Shown here piece after piece: positions 51,996-60,866 of a stretch of DNA of 64,000 bases. Source of the DNA: Methylomicrobium sp035916875 (GTDB lineage Bacteria; Pseudomonadota; Gammaproteobacteria; Methylococcales; Methylomonadaceae); contig NZ_JAXUHN010000091.1 in assembly GCF_035916875.1 (NCBI RefSeq), positions 54,046-118,045 on the forward strand, in the 5' to 3' direction. Made by a program: the position numbers and the translations under genes. A model generated the notes under the pieces. The model ran no database searches. It had not been told where the DNA came from and was given only the letters and a program-made list of their open reading frames with translations. How positions within the stretch are numbered: position 1 is the stretch's first letter; each line of letters begins with the position of its first letter.

Positions 51996-52024
51996 GTTAT
52001 AAGCCCCTCTCCTCAAGAGAGCAA
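51996..52024 (-). promoter_or_regulatory. Candidate promoter of the small membrane-protein gene
   Basis: On the minus strand TTGCTC (52019-52024) and TATAAC (51996-52001) are separated by 17 bp, 26 bp before the start codon. The spacer contains the inverted repeat CTCTC/GAGAG around TTGAG. Confidence 0.45.
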
Positions 52025-52404
52025 CCCATCAAAAAAATTTTAACGAGCCGGTTGTCGGTTTATATCTGAACAACGGCGTAATTTTTATCATGATATAAGG
52101 CCTTGTGTCAAAGCCATATGAAAAAAAAATCCAACTTCGCCTGTTTGCAGAGCCACACACTGAAAAGAACGGCCCATCTCCACACCCAACAAAAAATCAT
52201 AATATGTTGAAATATATTGTATTTTTTTATAAAGACACAACCTTGTACTGACGCATCGAGCAAACCCGAGAAGACGCTCTCCGCATTTTTTCGGCTTAGA
52301 AGGGCGACAATGCGGGGGTGCCTTTTACCCTGCCGTTTTCAGGGTTTTGACAGGATTTATGCGCCAAATCGGGCGCCGTTACTTGCCGCAAAAAAGCCGA
52401 CTAA
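52025..52404. other. 380-bp AT-rich intergenic region without a gene
   Basis: Lies upstream of the small membrane-protein gene and beyond the stop of the SPOR-like gene. It contains A/T runs around 52030-52230 and CCCTGCCGTTTTCAGGG at 52329, a weak hairpin. No frame with a ribosome site or recognisable product was seen. Confidence 0.45.
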
Positions 52405-53868
52405 TCAAGGCATGACCGCAGTATCTTTAGGGCAATTCTGCTCGGAATCCGGCATCTTGTGGAGCTTGATGTCAGGATAGCTCTTTTCCAGGGCCCGTAG
52501 GCTTCCGGCAATCGCTTCGGCACCGGCAATCAGCGCATATTTTTGCCGCTTATTCTTATAACGCGGCGAGACAACCGAATCGACGCCCTTATCGAGCAGA
52601 CTTTTTTGCATTTGCAAAGCATTCTCTTCCCTGTTAAAAACACCCAACGATATCTGTCCCTTCTGCTCGCCCGCCGACAACGGCCAGACCTCTCCGAGAC
52701 CCCGCTCGCGCAACATATGCATAGCATCTTTCGTTGCTTCCTCGCCGCCCGGGGAATGATACAGAACCAAATAATCGCTGATCACTTTGCCCTCTCGAAA
52801 TACCGGCTTCATTCGGCCCTGAGCGCCAGCAACCTGTTTTTGCCAGACGCTCAGGCTTTGCTCATTCGGAAACGGCCCCGCCTCGTAGCAGACGAGGTTG
52901 ACAGCGTTTGCATCTTCAGTGTCATTCTGCTGCTTTTGCTCTGCTTCGGCAGGCGTTTTTCGAATGGCCGGGACATCGGCTTTCAATGGCGCATTTTCGA
53001 TGCTGACGACACTGCCGGATGGCGTTTCCGAATCAGGCATCTTCTGCTGAGACAACGAAGTCTCTTTGGCCGCACTCTCCACGATTTCCGTCACTGGGCG
53101 TGTCGATTGACCGGGGCGACTTTCCAGGCAGCTTGGATCGGTATCGCGCAACGCTCTGAGAAGAATTTTCGGATATTTTTGTCCCAACTCGCCCAGACGG
53201 ACCGCAACGGCGCCTGGACCTGTAAAGAAGGCATATTTCTGACCCGCATCCTTGAAACGCGGCTTTACGACAGCCTCGACGCCCCTGCCCTGCAAGTCTT
53301 CTTGCATGCGCGCGGCCTGGGCTTCACGGCGAAACATGCCGAGCGAAATGTAGCCCTTATACTGACCTGTGGCGAGTGGATAGGCGTCACTGATGCCCTT
53401 ATCCCGCAAAGCTTGCATAACGGATTTCATGTCCTCCGGACTGTCTGCTGCCGGGAAAAGCACCAAATAGTCGGCGACTTCCTGCGCATTGCGTATCACC
53501 AGTTTCATGTTTCCATCAACTTCGCCGACCGCTTTGCTCCAGGCCTTAACTATTTGCTCATTCGCAAAGGGGCCTGCCTCAAAACAGGCAAATGTATTTT
53601 GCTGCACCGGGGACTGCATTGCAGCCTCAGGCGTTGCCGCGATCTTTTGCAGGTTGCTTTGATTCGGAACCGTCGCGGCAAGAGTAGTCCGCGCTGCCGC
53701 CGGCGGCTCACTTTTTTGCTCACTCACCAGCACGATCTTCTCCTGGAGCATCGCCGCATCTGGCGCGGGCGTTTCAGCAACCTGTTCGTATGCGCCACGA
53801 TGATGCTCATACATCAATAATGTCAGATTCGCCAAAAGCACAAGAAAAAAGGCTGTTTTCATAGGCAT
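52405..53868 (-). CDS. Membrane-anchored protein with two tandem SPOR-like domains
   Basis: A 487-aa protein with one N-terminal helix (TAFFLVLLANLTLLMY) and a long periplasmic part. Two ~150-residue halves repeat each other: FACFEAGPFANEQIVKAWSK (~93) and VCYEAGPFPNEQSLSVWQKQ (~325). Each continues with DYLVL, then an ISLGMFRRE or ISLGVFNRE segment, and ends in QKYAFF or QKYALI. This is the SPOR-like fold that usually binds denuded septal peptidoglycan. The halves are joined by a Ser/Glu/Lys-rich linker. The start overlaps the coaX stop by 1 nt, so it is the third gene of birA-coaX-this gene. Confidence 0.8.
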   Translation of the reverse strand: MPMKTAFFLVLLANLTLLMYEHHRGAYEQVAETPAPDAAMLQEKIVLVSEQKSEPPAAARTTLAATVPNQSNLQKIAATPEAAMQSPVQQNTFACFEAGPFANEQIVKAWSKAVGEVDGNMKLVIRNAQEVADYLVLFPAADSPEDMKSVMQALRDKGISDAYPLATGQYKGYISLGMFRREAQAARMQEDLQGRGVEAVVKPRFKDAGQKYAFFTGPGAVAVRLGELGQKYPKILLRALRDTDPSCLESRPGQSTRPVTEIVESAAKETSLSQQKMPDSETPSGSVVSIENAPLKADVPAIRKTPAEAEQKQQNDTEDANAVNLVCYEAGPFPNEQSLSVWQKQVAGAQGRMKPVFREGKVISDYLVLYHSPGGEEATKDAMHMLRERGLGEVWPLSAGEQKGQISLGVFNREENALQMQKSLLDKGVDSVVSPRYKNKRQKYALIAGAEAIAGSLRALEKSYPDIKLHKMPDSEQNCPKDTAVMP

Positions 53869-54590
53869 TATTCCAAGAGCAAAGACAGTCCGCGGAGCAC
53901 TAGATCGTTATCGATCCGGCTGGCACAGCCGAGCTGGCCCGCGATCAGCGATGCATCGCCGCCAGTCAATAGCAACCCGCAGTGTTCTGACCGCGCGGAA
54001 AAAACATGTTCGATCAGACCGGCCGCAGCAGCCAGCACGCCGCTATAAATGGCAGCAGCGGTATGATTGGCGGGCCCCGCAGTAAAGGCCGAATCATCAT
54101 AGCCCAACGCCTCGGTGCCTCCACTGAGCGATTTTTTCATCAGTTCCAACCCGGGGCAAATCATGCCGCCCAAGTGACGGCCGCTCTCGTCGAGCAAATC
54201 GACTGTTATCGCGGTCCCGCAATCGACAATGCATACTGGCAAAGTGTAATGACGGCGCGCCGCCAGCAAGGCCAGCCAACGGTCAACGCCGAGTTTTTCG
54301 GGCTGCAGGTAAGCATTGGTGACGCCAAAAGCCTGTGCCTCCGATTTTGCTTCGAGGACGGCAATGCCGGGCCATAAAGTACTCGCCGCCGAACGCACGA
54401 TCCCGGCAAGCCGGCGGGCGCTGACACAGGCGATAGCCAAATGGCCCGGCCTTGGAAGGTCACGCCAGATTTCGGCCAAACGTCCCTCGGTCAGCGTATG
54501 ATTTAACAGCGCAATGCCTACGGCAAGCCCGCCTTGATCCGAAAGCGCCCATTTCAGGCGGGAGTTACCGATATCGACGAGCAGATTCAC
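53868..54590 (-). CDS. coaX: Type III pantothenate kinase
   Basis: A 240-aa ASKHA-fold kinase, the first step of CoA synthesis, that is not feedback-inhibited in studied members. Motifs: DIGNSRLKWAL (phosphate loop), LGVDRWLALLAA, VDCGTAITVDLL and LTGGDA. The GTG start overlaps the birA stop in a GTGA, so translation is coupled. The birA-coaX pair is common in this lineage and in Pseudomonas. Confidence 0.95.
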   Translation of the reverse strand: MNLLVDIGNSRLKWALSDQGGLAVGIALLNHTLTEGRLAEIWRDLPRPGHLAIACVSARRLAGIVRSAASTLWPGIAVLEAKSEAQAFGVTNAYLQPEKLGVDRWLALLAARRHYTLPVCIVDCGTAITVDLLDESGRHLGGMICPGLELMKKSLSGGTEALGYDDSAFTAGPANHTAAAIYSGVLAAAAGLIEHVFSARSEHCGLLLTGGDASLIAGQLGCASRIDNDLVLRGLSLLLE

Positions 54591-55648
54591 GGAAATGTTC
54601 GCCTAAAACTGACTTCGCCGGAAGCAAAGGCGCGGAGCTTTTGCTCCGCATCGCGCAGCAGCAAAAATCCTTGCGCGTCGATGCCTTCCAGAGTTCCATC
54701 GAATTGCTGCGCTCCGATAAAGACGCTGGCCCATTCGCCGCGCAAACAATCATAATCCCGCCATTCATCCAGATAGGCTGAAAGTCCAGTTTGCTCAAAC
54801 TCGGCCAGCACCGCAAGCAGTTGACCGATCAACTCACCAGCAAGTTGATTTCGACCGATGTGTTGGCCGCCAACAATGCGGCAGAGGTCAGTCCACGGCT
54901 GTTCGATAGCCACCGCCTCCTCCTCCGGCAAAAACAGATTCAGGCCAATACCGGTCACCGCATAACAGGGTCCTTCATTTTCGCCCGCTACTTCGATCAG
55001 AATGCCGCCCAGCTTTTTGCCTTCGCTGTAAATATCGTTCGGCCATTTCAGACCGGCATTAACGATGCCGTGACACCGTAATGCCCGGACTACCGCGACG
55101 CCGATCGCCAGACTCAATGCCGAAATCGCGGCGGGCCCATGCTGAAAACGCCATAGGATCGACAACAGAATATTACTGCCGTAAGGTGAAACCCATTGCC
55201 TGCCGCGCCGGCCCTTTCCGGCGATTTGCCGTTCCGCAAGGCAGACATGGCCCGAAGGCGCGTTTTGCCTCGCCAGGCTGCTCAGGTAGGTGTTCGTGGA
55301 GTCGATTTGATCATGAATTTCCAGTCTGGAAATCTTTGCTCGGCTTTTGTCGTCGAGATGACCAAGGATTTTAGCGCTGTCCAAAAGCTCTATCGGCCGA
55401 GACAAACGATAGCCCTTACCGCTGACTGCCGCATGCCGCACACCCAAAAGCTCCAGTCCGTTCAATTGTTTCCAGACCGCGGAGCGGCTCACGCCCAAAG
55501 CCGTTGCGAGTTCGGCGCCGGAATGAAACTCACCGTCAGCCAATAGGGCCAGGATTTTTTTTTGGCTGTCGGAAATCAGCACGGGCGTATTGCCGCGCTC
55601 GGCCATGAAGCTATTGATCGATATACGCGCGTCAAACCTTTTGCTCAC
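54587..55648 (-). CDS. birA: Bifunctional biotin-protein ligase / biotin operon repressor
   Basis: A 353-aa protein. It has an N-terminal winged helix (ILALLADGEFHSGAELATAL, then GVSRSAVWKQL), so it can also act as repressor. The ligase domain has STNTYL, the biotinyl-AMP loop AGKGRRGRQW (GRGRRGR with one Lys) and LKWPNDIY. The C-terminal SH3-like domain includes GTLEGIDAQGFLLL. Length is slightly above E. coli BirA because of the N-terminal ~15 residues; the GTG at 55648 overlaps the PilZ gene, and ATG 55606 is a possible shorter start. It precedes coaX. Confidence 0.93.
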   Translation of the reverse strand: MSKRFDARISINSFMAERGNTPVLISDSQKKILALLADGEFHSGAELATALGVSRSAVWKQLNGLELLGVRHAAVSGKGYRLSRPIELLDSAKILGHLDDKSRAKISRLEIHDQIDSTNTYLSSLARQNAPSGHVCLAERQIAGKGRRGRQWVSPYGSNILLSILWRFQHGPAAISALSLAIGVAVVRALRCHGIVNAGLKWPNDIYSEGKKLGGILIEVAGENEGPCYAVTGIGLNLFLPEEEAVAIEQPWTDLCRIVGGQHIGRNQLAGELIGQLLAVLAEFEQTGLSAYLDEWRDYDCLRGEWASVFIGAQQFDGTLEGIDAQGFLLLRDAEQKLRAFASGEVSFRRTFP

Positions 55649-56210
55649 GAATCTGCGTTATTTGGCGTTTGATCACATGCTTGATCAACAGTTCGCGGTC
55701 CTCTTCCTTCATGTTCAAGTAATCGACGCTGACGACATACGGGTAACGCTGATCGTTCGACGGATTCTGCCGGCATTGAATGACCCGGCAGCAGGTCGTG
55801 ACCAGAGCCCGCGACGCCGGCAACAGAATCTTCACTTCCAGAAAATCGCCTTCATGCAAGGCTTGTTCGCTGCCGAAGGCAAGGCCTGACGCACTCAAAT
55901 TCACATGACAGGAATTTTTTTCCCTGACCAGGGCATTCTGCTGCGACAGGCACTCTGCCAGCATGTCGGCCTTGTAATTGAGCAATTTCAAATACTCCGC
56001 AACATCGGATTGCGTCGCCTCGATCCGCGTCAAGACAGCATGCATTTCATGCTCAAGCGCGTCCATGATCTGAGGCAAGGCATCGCTGGTCAGCACATTT
56101 TCGTCAATACGACTGGCTTCGCTCGCCTCCTGGCGAGCGATTTTTCGATAATAGAGATCGACTTCATCGTTGACACGAAAAAATCGCCGTCTGTCTACGG
56201 CTTCCGGCAT
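55632..56210 (-). CDS. PilZ-domain protein
   Basis: A 192-aa protein. The start RRRFFRVNDEVDLYYRKI carries the RxxxR-type motif of PilZ c-di-GMP binders, and NLSASGLAF the D/NxSxxG motif. A helical insert (~50-100) separates them, as in the PilZ-like group with an N-terminal extension. A good GAGGAG precedes the ATG. It could respond to the c-di-GMP enzyme encoded at 60867-63407, though no direct link is visible. It is adjacent to birA with a 17-bp overlap. Confidence 0.8.
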   Translation of the reverse strand: MPEAVDRRRFFRVNDEVDLYYRKIARQEASEASRIDENVLTSDALPQIMDALEHEMHAVLTRIEATQSDVAEYLKLLNYKADMLAECLSQQNALVREKNSCHVNLSASGLAFGSEQALHEGDFLEVKILLPASRALVTTCCRVIQCRQNPSNDQRYPYVVSVDYLNMKEEDRELLIKHVIKRQITQIREQKV

Positions 56211-56334
56211 GGCGCTTTGGTCTCCTCAAAATTTCCCGCCTGGCTTGGGTCGAAAATATTAAAATACGGCACAAATAACGTCCACCCCGCGCCAAGCACG
56301 AGTACAATACCGCTATCAACCGCGCAGGTCCCGA

Positions 56335-56589
56335 TCAAAAATCGAGGTCGTCTTCGTTAAAATCGCCCAACTGTTCCCTCAGACTCTTTTTTTCCCAATA
56401 CATTTCGATTTTTCTGCGCGCAGCCATCTTTTTCACGGCCTTCTCATCTTCGGTCGGAAACGAGATGTATTCATCGATCAGATGCAGTTCATAATCTTCA
56501 ATCTCGATATCGGCGTCGCGCTTACTTTTTTCGATTTCGGGTTCGGCTTTGGGGGATTCCGCTGCGGATGGCTGTGTGTCTTTCGTCAT
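56335..56589 (-). CDS. PA3496-family small acidic protein
   Basis: An 84-aa, strongly charged protein. The C-terminal half, RRKIEMYWEKKSLREQLGDF followed by an acidic end, is the signature of the PA3496 family, annotated as putative envelope-integrity proteins. The N-terminus is Ser/Pro/Glu-rich and probably disordered. No signal peptide or clear ribosome site is visible. It lies between the PilZ gene and glcF on the same strand. Confidence 0.75.
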   Translation of the reverse strand: MTKDTQPSAAESPKAEPEIEKSKRDADIEIEDYELHLIDEYISFPTEDEKAVKKMAARRKIEMYWEKKSLREQLGDFNEDDLDF

Positions 56590-56657
56590 AAGAAAATCAG
56601 CTGTTAAAAATGCGCTTTATAATTATCTAAAAGACAGTTGTAAAGAAAAAATAATTA

Positions 56658-57851
56658 TTACAGCAATTCTATCCAATGCGAGACTTTTTGCCGAGAGGAC
56701 GATTGCAAATGTATCAAACATCCGATATTCGCAGTCGCAATGATATCAGGGTGTCCAGCCTGCAACGCTTGCAGCTTCGAATCGCGTAATTTTACGGCCA
56801 AGCCCGGCTGCAACAGCGAATACATGCCGGCCGAACCGCAACACAGATGCGCATCGACAACCGGAGTCAATCGATAACCGATCTTTTGCAGAATCGCTTC
56901 GGGTAACCCTTTGAGCCGCTGGCCGTGCTGCAAAGTGCAAGGCGATTGAAAGGCGATGCGCTGGCTGCCGGCCTGAAATGAAGACAAATCTTCACCAGCT
57001 AACACTTCCGCAATATCCTTGACCGCCGCCGAAAAACGCGCGGCTTTTTCGGCATAGGCGGGATCATTGTTGAGCAACCGGCCGTAATCCTTTGCCATCA
57101 AGCCGCAACCGGACGCGGTCGAAACGATCGTTTCAATACCTTGCCGTAGATACGGATCACACGCATCGATATTTTTGCGCGCCAGATCGAGCGCCCTTTC
57201 ATGCGCCGACAAATGATAAGGCAATGCGCCGCAGCAGGCGCCACTTTTCACTTGCAGCAACGAAATGCCTAGCCGGTCCAGCACGTTGGCAGCCGTCAAA
57301 TCGATCGTCGGCGCCAGCGCAGGCTGAACGCACCCCGGCAGAATCAGCATTTTGCGCGCATGCTGGGCCGCCGGCCAAAGGGCTTGCGGCGTTGCGGGCG
57401 GAATTTTGTTGCTGAAATATGACGGCAACAACGGTCTGAGCCGACGCGCGATTTCCAACAGCACCGAAAACCGGTTCCGATAGGGAAATACTCGGATGAT
57501 GACATAACGCTTCAAGCGATCGAAAAAAGCCCGCCCCGCCTGCCGCTCGACAATGCTTCTGCCCGCATCCAGGAGATACCCGTACCGTACGCCGGAAGGA
57601 CAAGTCGTTTCGCAGGCTCGGCAAGTCAGGCAACGGTCAAGATGCGTCTGCGTCAACCGCGTCGCAGGCTGGCCTTCGAGCACCTGCTTGATCAGATAAA
57701 TGCGCCCTCGCGGGCCGTCCAGTTCATCCCCCAGAAGTTGATAGGTGGGGCATGTCGCATTACAAAACCCGCAATGCACACAGGCGCGCAAGATTGCTTC
57801 CAGTTCGCCGCGCTGTAATACATCGACATGATCTGCGAAACGGGTATGCAC
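56658..57851 (-). CDS. glcF: Glycolate oxidase iron-sulfur subunit
   Basis: A 397-aa protein with two [4Fe-4S] motifs near the N-terminus, CVHCGFCNATCPTYQ and CLTCRACETTCPSGV, and two C-terminal CCG (cysteine-rich) domains of the heterodisulfide reductase type (CCGALPYH and CCGSAGMYS). It passes electrons from glycolate oxidation to the membrane chain. GTG 57851, with AGGA 6 nt upstream, overlaps the glcE stop in TAGTG and is preferred over TTG 57857. Order is glcE-glcF. Confidence 0.94.
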   Translation of the reverse strand: MHTRFADHVDVLQRGELEAILRACVHCGFCNATCPTYQLLGDELDGPRGRIYLIKQVLEGQPATRLTQTHLDRCLTCRACETTCPSGVRYGYLLDAGRSIVERQAGRAFFDRLKRYVIIRVFPYRNRFSVLLEIARRLRPLLPSYFSNKIPPATPQALWPAAQHARKMLILPGCVQPALAPTIDLTAANVLDRLGISLLQVKSGACCGALPYHLSAHERALDLARKNIDACDPYLRQGIETIVSTASGCGLMAKDYGRLLNNDPAYAEKAARFSAAVKDIAEVLAGEDLSSFQAGSQRIAFQSPCTLQHGQRLKGLPEAILQKIGYRLTPVVDAHLCCGSAGMYSLLQPGLAVKLRDSKLQALQAGHPDIIATANIGCLIHLQSSSRQKVSHWIELL

Positions 57852-58921
57852 TACCAATCCTGGTATATTCGCTGGGGATTGAACAGACCATAAGGATCGA
57901 ACGCCTGTTTGATGTGTTGATTCAATTGCTTCAATCTTCCGGTCAACGGGTGAAATACCTCACCGCTGCGATTTTGCCTTTTAAACAGCAACGCATGTGC
58001 ACCCGCCTGTTCCGCCGCCGCAAATACCGCCTCGGCCGGCTCAGCCGTTTTCAGCCAGCGTAAACCGCCCCCCCAATCATAAACCCAGTCGCCCGCGAGC
58101 GCCAATGGTTTGGTCGCAGGCGGCAAACTCAAGCGCCATACATTCATTTCGACTTGGAAAAAATCGAGCTGATGTTCGTTCAACTCTTGCCAATAAGCGC
58201 TATCGGCCGCCCCGGCATCGCCGCCGATACGCGTCGCGGCTGTTTTGACCGCCTTCTCGGCGCCGGACAACCTGACATGCAACTCGCGCCCATCATAACT
58301 AAGGCCGGAAACCGGCAACGGACCGGAAGCCAGCGTCGTCATTTTGGCCAGCGCATCGGCAATCGGCAATTCAAAACGGCAAGTCCATTCGGCATCGGGA
58401 CGCGGCAGCACTTTCAACGAAATTTCGAGCAATACGCCCAGCGTGCCGAGGGCTCCGACCATCAGGCGCGACACATCGAAACCCGCGACATTCTTGAACA
58501 CCTCGCCCCCGAACGACAGCACCTCCGCCTTGCCGTTGATAATCTTGCAGCCGAGTACAAAATCGCGGGCAGAGCCCGCAAAAGGCCGCCGAGGCCCCGA
58601 AAACCCACAGGCAATAGCGCCGCCCAGGGTGGCCTTTTCGCCGAAATGCGGCGGTTCGAAAGCGAGCATCTGGCCTTGTTCGGCGAGCGTCTGTTCGAGT
58701 TCTGTCAACAACATGCCGGCGCGCGCAGTTACGACCAGTTCGGACGGATGATAATTGACAATACCGCGATGACCGTCAATGCATAATGGCTCGCCGGAAG
58801 CCTCCCTCCCGTAAAAAGCCTTACTACCGCCGCCGGTGATTTTAAGCGGCGTTTTGGCCATCAACGCTCGTGCAACGGCCTGTTGCAGCCTTTGGGTATG
58901 ATCGTTGGAGACAGCGGTCAC
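57851..58921 (-). CDS. glcE: Glycolate oxidase FAD-binding subunit
   Basis: A 356-aa FAD-linked oxidase subunit. The PCMH-type FAD domain shows KITGGGSKAFYG, VTARAGMLLTELEQTLAEQG and EKATLGGAIACGFSG. The C-terminal part is that of GlcE rather than GlcD, which is longer (~490 aa). The start is GTG 58921 with no clear Shine-Dalgarno. It is directly followed by glcF. The catalytic GlcD partner would be expected immediately upstream, but glnS lies there. Confidence 0.93.
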   Translation of the reverse strand: MTAVSNDHTQRLQQAVARALMAKTPLKITGGGSKAFYGREASGEPLCIDGHRGIVNYHPSELVVTARAGMLLTELEQTLAEQGQMLAFEPPHFGEKATLGGAIACGFSGPRRPFAGSARDFVLGCKIINGKAEVLSFGGEVFKNVAGFDVSRLMVGALGTLGVLLEISLKVLPRPDAEWTCRFELPIADALAKMTTLASGPLPVSGLSYDGRELHVRLSGAEKAVKTAATRIGGDAGAADSAYWQELNEHQLDFFQVEMNVWRLSLPPATKPLALAGDWVYDWGGGLRWLKTAEPAEAVFAAAEQAGAHALLFKRQNRSGEVFHPLTGRLKQLNQHIKQAFDPYGLFNPQRIYQDW

Positions 58922-59010
58922 GGGGAGACAGTGAAGGCCAGTTTGAGACTTTTCACCCTACAAACAGTTGATATTGGCAATACGCGAACGGTTGCCCGAA
59001 TTGGGCACGA

Positions 59011-60672
59011 TCAGTCTTTCACCCAGCCGTCCCTGAGCGTAACGGTCCGGTTGAACACCAGATTGCCGTCCTTACTGTCCTTATCGAGACAGAAGTAACC
59101 GATCCGTTCAAATTGGAAGCGGCTTTCGGGCAAAGCGTCGATCAGGCTCGCCTCAACCCGGCAGCCGGTCACGACCTGCAACGAGTTCGGGTTCAGCGCA
59201 TTCAGGAAATTTTCTTCATTGTCCGGTTGCGGAACCGAGAACAAGCGGTCGTATAGACGCAGTTCGGCCGGCAGAGAATGCGCTTCGGATACCCAATGAA
59301 TCACGCCTTTGACTTTGCGGCCTTCGGGATTCCTGCCGAGCGTATCGGGGTCGTAGGTGCAGCGCAACTCGACGATATTCCCGGCATCATCCTTGACCAC
59401 TTCGTCGCAACGGATCACATACGAACCGCGCAAACGCACTTCACCGCCCGGCACCAAACGCTTGTATTTCGGCGGCGGATTCTCGGCGAAATCGTCGCGT
59501 TCGATCAACACCGTTTTCGCAAAGGCGACGGCCCGTGAACCGAGTTCCGGCCGTTGCGGATGATTGCCTATGCCCAAATTTTCGATTTGCCCGTCCGGAT
59601 AGTTCGTGATCACCGCACGCAACGGCTCCGATACCGCCATCACGCGCGGCGAGTTTTGATTCAAATCCTCGCGGATGCAGTGCTCGAGCACACTCATCTC
59701 GATCCAGGAATCTTTTTTGGTCAGGCCGATCCGTTCGCAAAAATCGCGGATCGCGGCCGGCGTGACCCCTGCCCTTCGCAGCCCTGCGATCGTCGGCATG
59801 CGCGGATCGTCCCAGCCCGAGACATGCTTTTCGGTGACAAGTTGATTCAGTTTGCGCTTGCTGACGATCGTATATTCGAGTTGCAGGCGGGCAAATTCGA
59901 TTTGCTGCGGCCGCCAGGGCGTGTTCAGTTGCTCGAGCACCCAGTCGTACAAAGGTCGGTGGTCTTCGAATTCAAGCGTGCACAACGAATGCGTGATGCC
60001 CTCGATCGCGTCCGAAATACAATGCGTGTAATCGTACATTGGATACAAACACCAGTCGTCGCCGGTGCGTTGATGATGCACCCGGCGAATCCGGTATAGC
60101 GTCGGATCGCGCATGTTGATGTTCGGCGACGCCATGTCTATCTTCGCGCGCAACACATATTGCCCATCCGCATAAAGTCCGTCGCGCATGCCCTGGAACA
60201 AGGCCAGGTTTTCCTCAATCGAACGACCGCGATCCGGACTGTCTTTGCCCGGCTCGGTCAACGTCCCGCGGTAGGCGCGGATTTGTTCGGGCGTCGAACT
60301 GTCGACGTAAGCCTTGCCGTCTTTTATCAATTGCACCGCATAATTATAGAGCTGTCCGAAATAGTCGGATGCATGCCGCAGTTCGGTCCACTCGAAACCG
60401 AGCCAGCGCACATCGCGCTTGATCGCTTCTACATATTCATCGCTTTCCTTTTCAGGATTGGTGTCGTCGAAACGCAAATTGCAGGTGCCGTTGTATTCGA
60501 GCGCCAGTCCGAAATTCAGACAGATGGATTTGGCATGGCCGATATGCAGATAACCGTTCGGCTCGGGCGGAAAGCGGGTCGCGACCTTGCCATTGTGTTT
60601 GTTGGTTTTGAGATCGTTGTTGATGATGTGGCGAACAAAATTGGCCGGCGGCGTATTATCGTTAATGGACAT
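59011..60672 (-). CDS. glnS: Glutaminyl-tRNA synthetase
   Basis: A 553-aa class I synthetase of normal length. It has FPPEPNGYLHIGHAKSICLN with the HIGH motif, LRFDDTNPEKE, YTHCISDAIEGITHSLCTLE and the KMSKS equivalent VSKRKLNQL. The C-terminal beta-barrel anticodon domains follow. It charges tRNA-Gln with glutamine, so this organism does not need the transamidation route for it. It appears monocistronic; the 3' end lies 90 bp from glcE. Confidence 0.97.
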   Translation of the reverse strand: MSINDNTPPANFVRHIINNDLKTNKHNGKVATRFPPEPNGYLHIGHAKSICLNFGLALEYNGTCNLRFDDTNPEKESDEYVEAIKRDVRWLGFEWTELRHASDYFGQLYNYAVQLIKDGKAYVDSSTPEQIRAYRGTLTEPGKDSPDRGRSIEENLALFQGMRDGLYADGQYVLRAKIDMASPNINMRDPTLYRIRRVHHQRTGDDWCLYPMYDYTHCISDAIEGITHSLCTLEFEDHRPLYDWVLEQLNTPWRPQQIEFARLQLEYTIVSKRKLNQLVTEKHVSGWDDPRMPTIAGLRRAGVTPAAIRDFCERIGLTKKDSWIEMSVLEHCIREDLNQNSPRVMAVSEPLRAVITNYPDGQIENLGIGNHPQRPELGSRAVAFAKTVLIERDDFAENPPPKYKRLVPGGEVRLRGSYVIRCDEVVKDDAGNIVELRCTYDPDTLGRNPEGRKVKGVIHWVSEAHSLPAELRLYDRLFSVPQPDNEENFLNALNPNSLQVVTGCRVEASLIDALPESRFQFERIGYFCLDKDSKDGNLVFNRTVTLRDGWVKD

Positions 60673-60866
60673 GAACTCTTGGCTTTAGGGTTATATGCGC
60701 GTTGTGCCGATTAAGCAAGCCCGCGCTATCGGAATGCTTTGGACAACCGCAAATGCTACTTGATTTGCTAGACACAGTAAAGACAAAAGCCCGAAATCGT
60801 TGATGTGCGCGAAGTATTAAAGGCATCAAACGAACCTCCTGGAAAATGCTGCTCAATTTCGCATTA

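Noticed and set aside
52217..52480. Plus-strand 87-codon frame
   Set aside because: No ribosome site, atypical composition, and it overlaps the 3' end of the SPOR-like gene.
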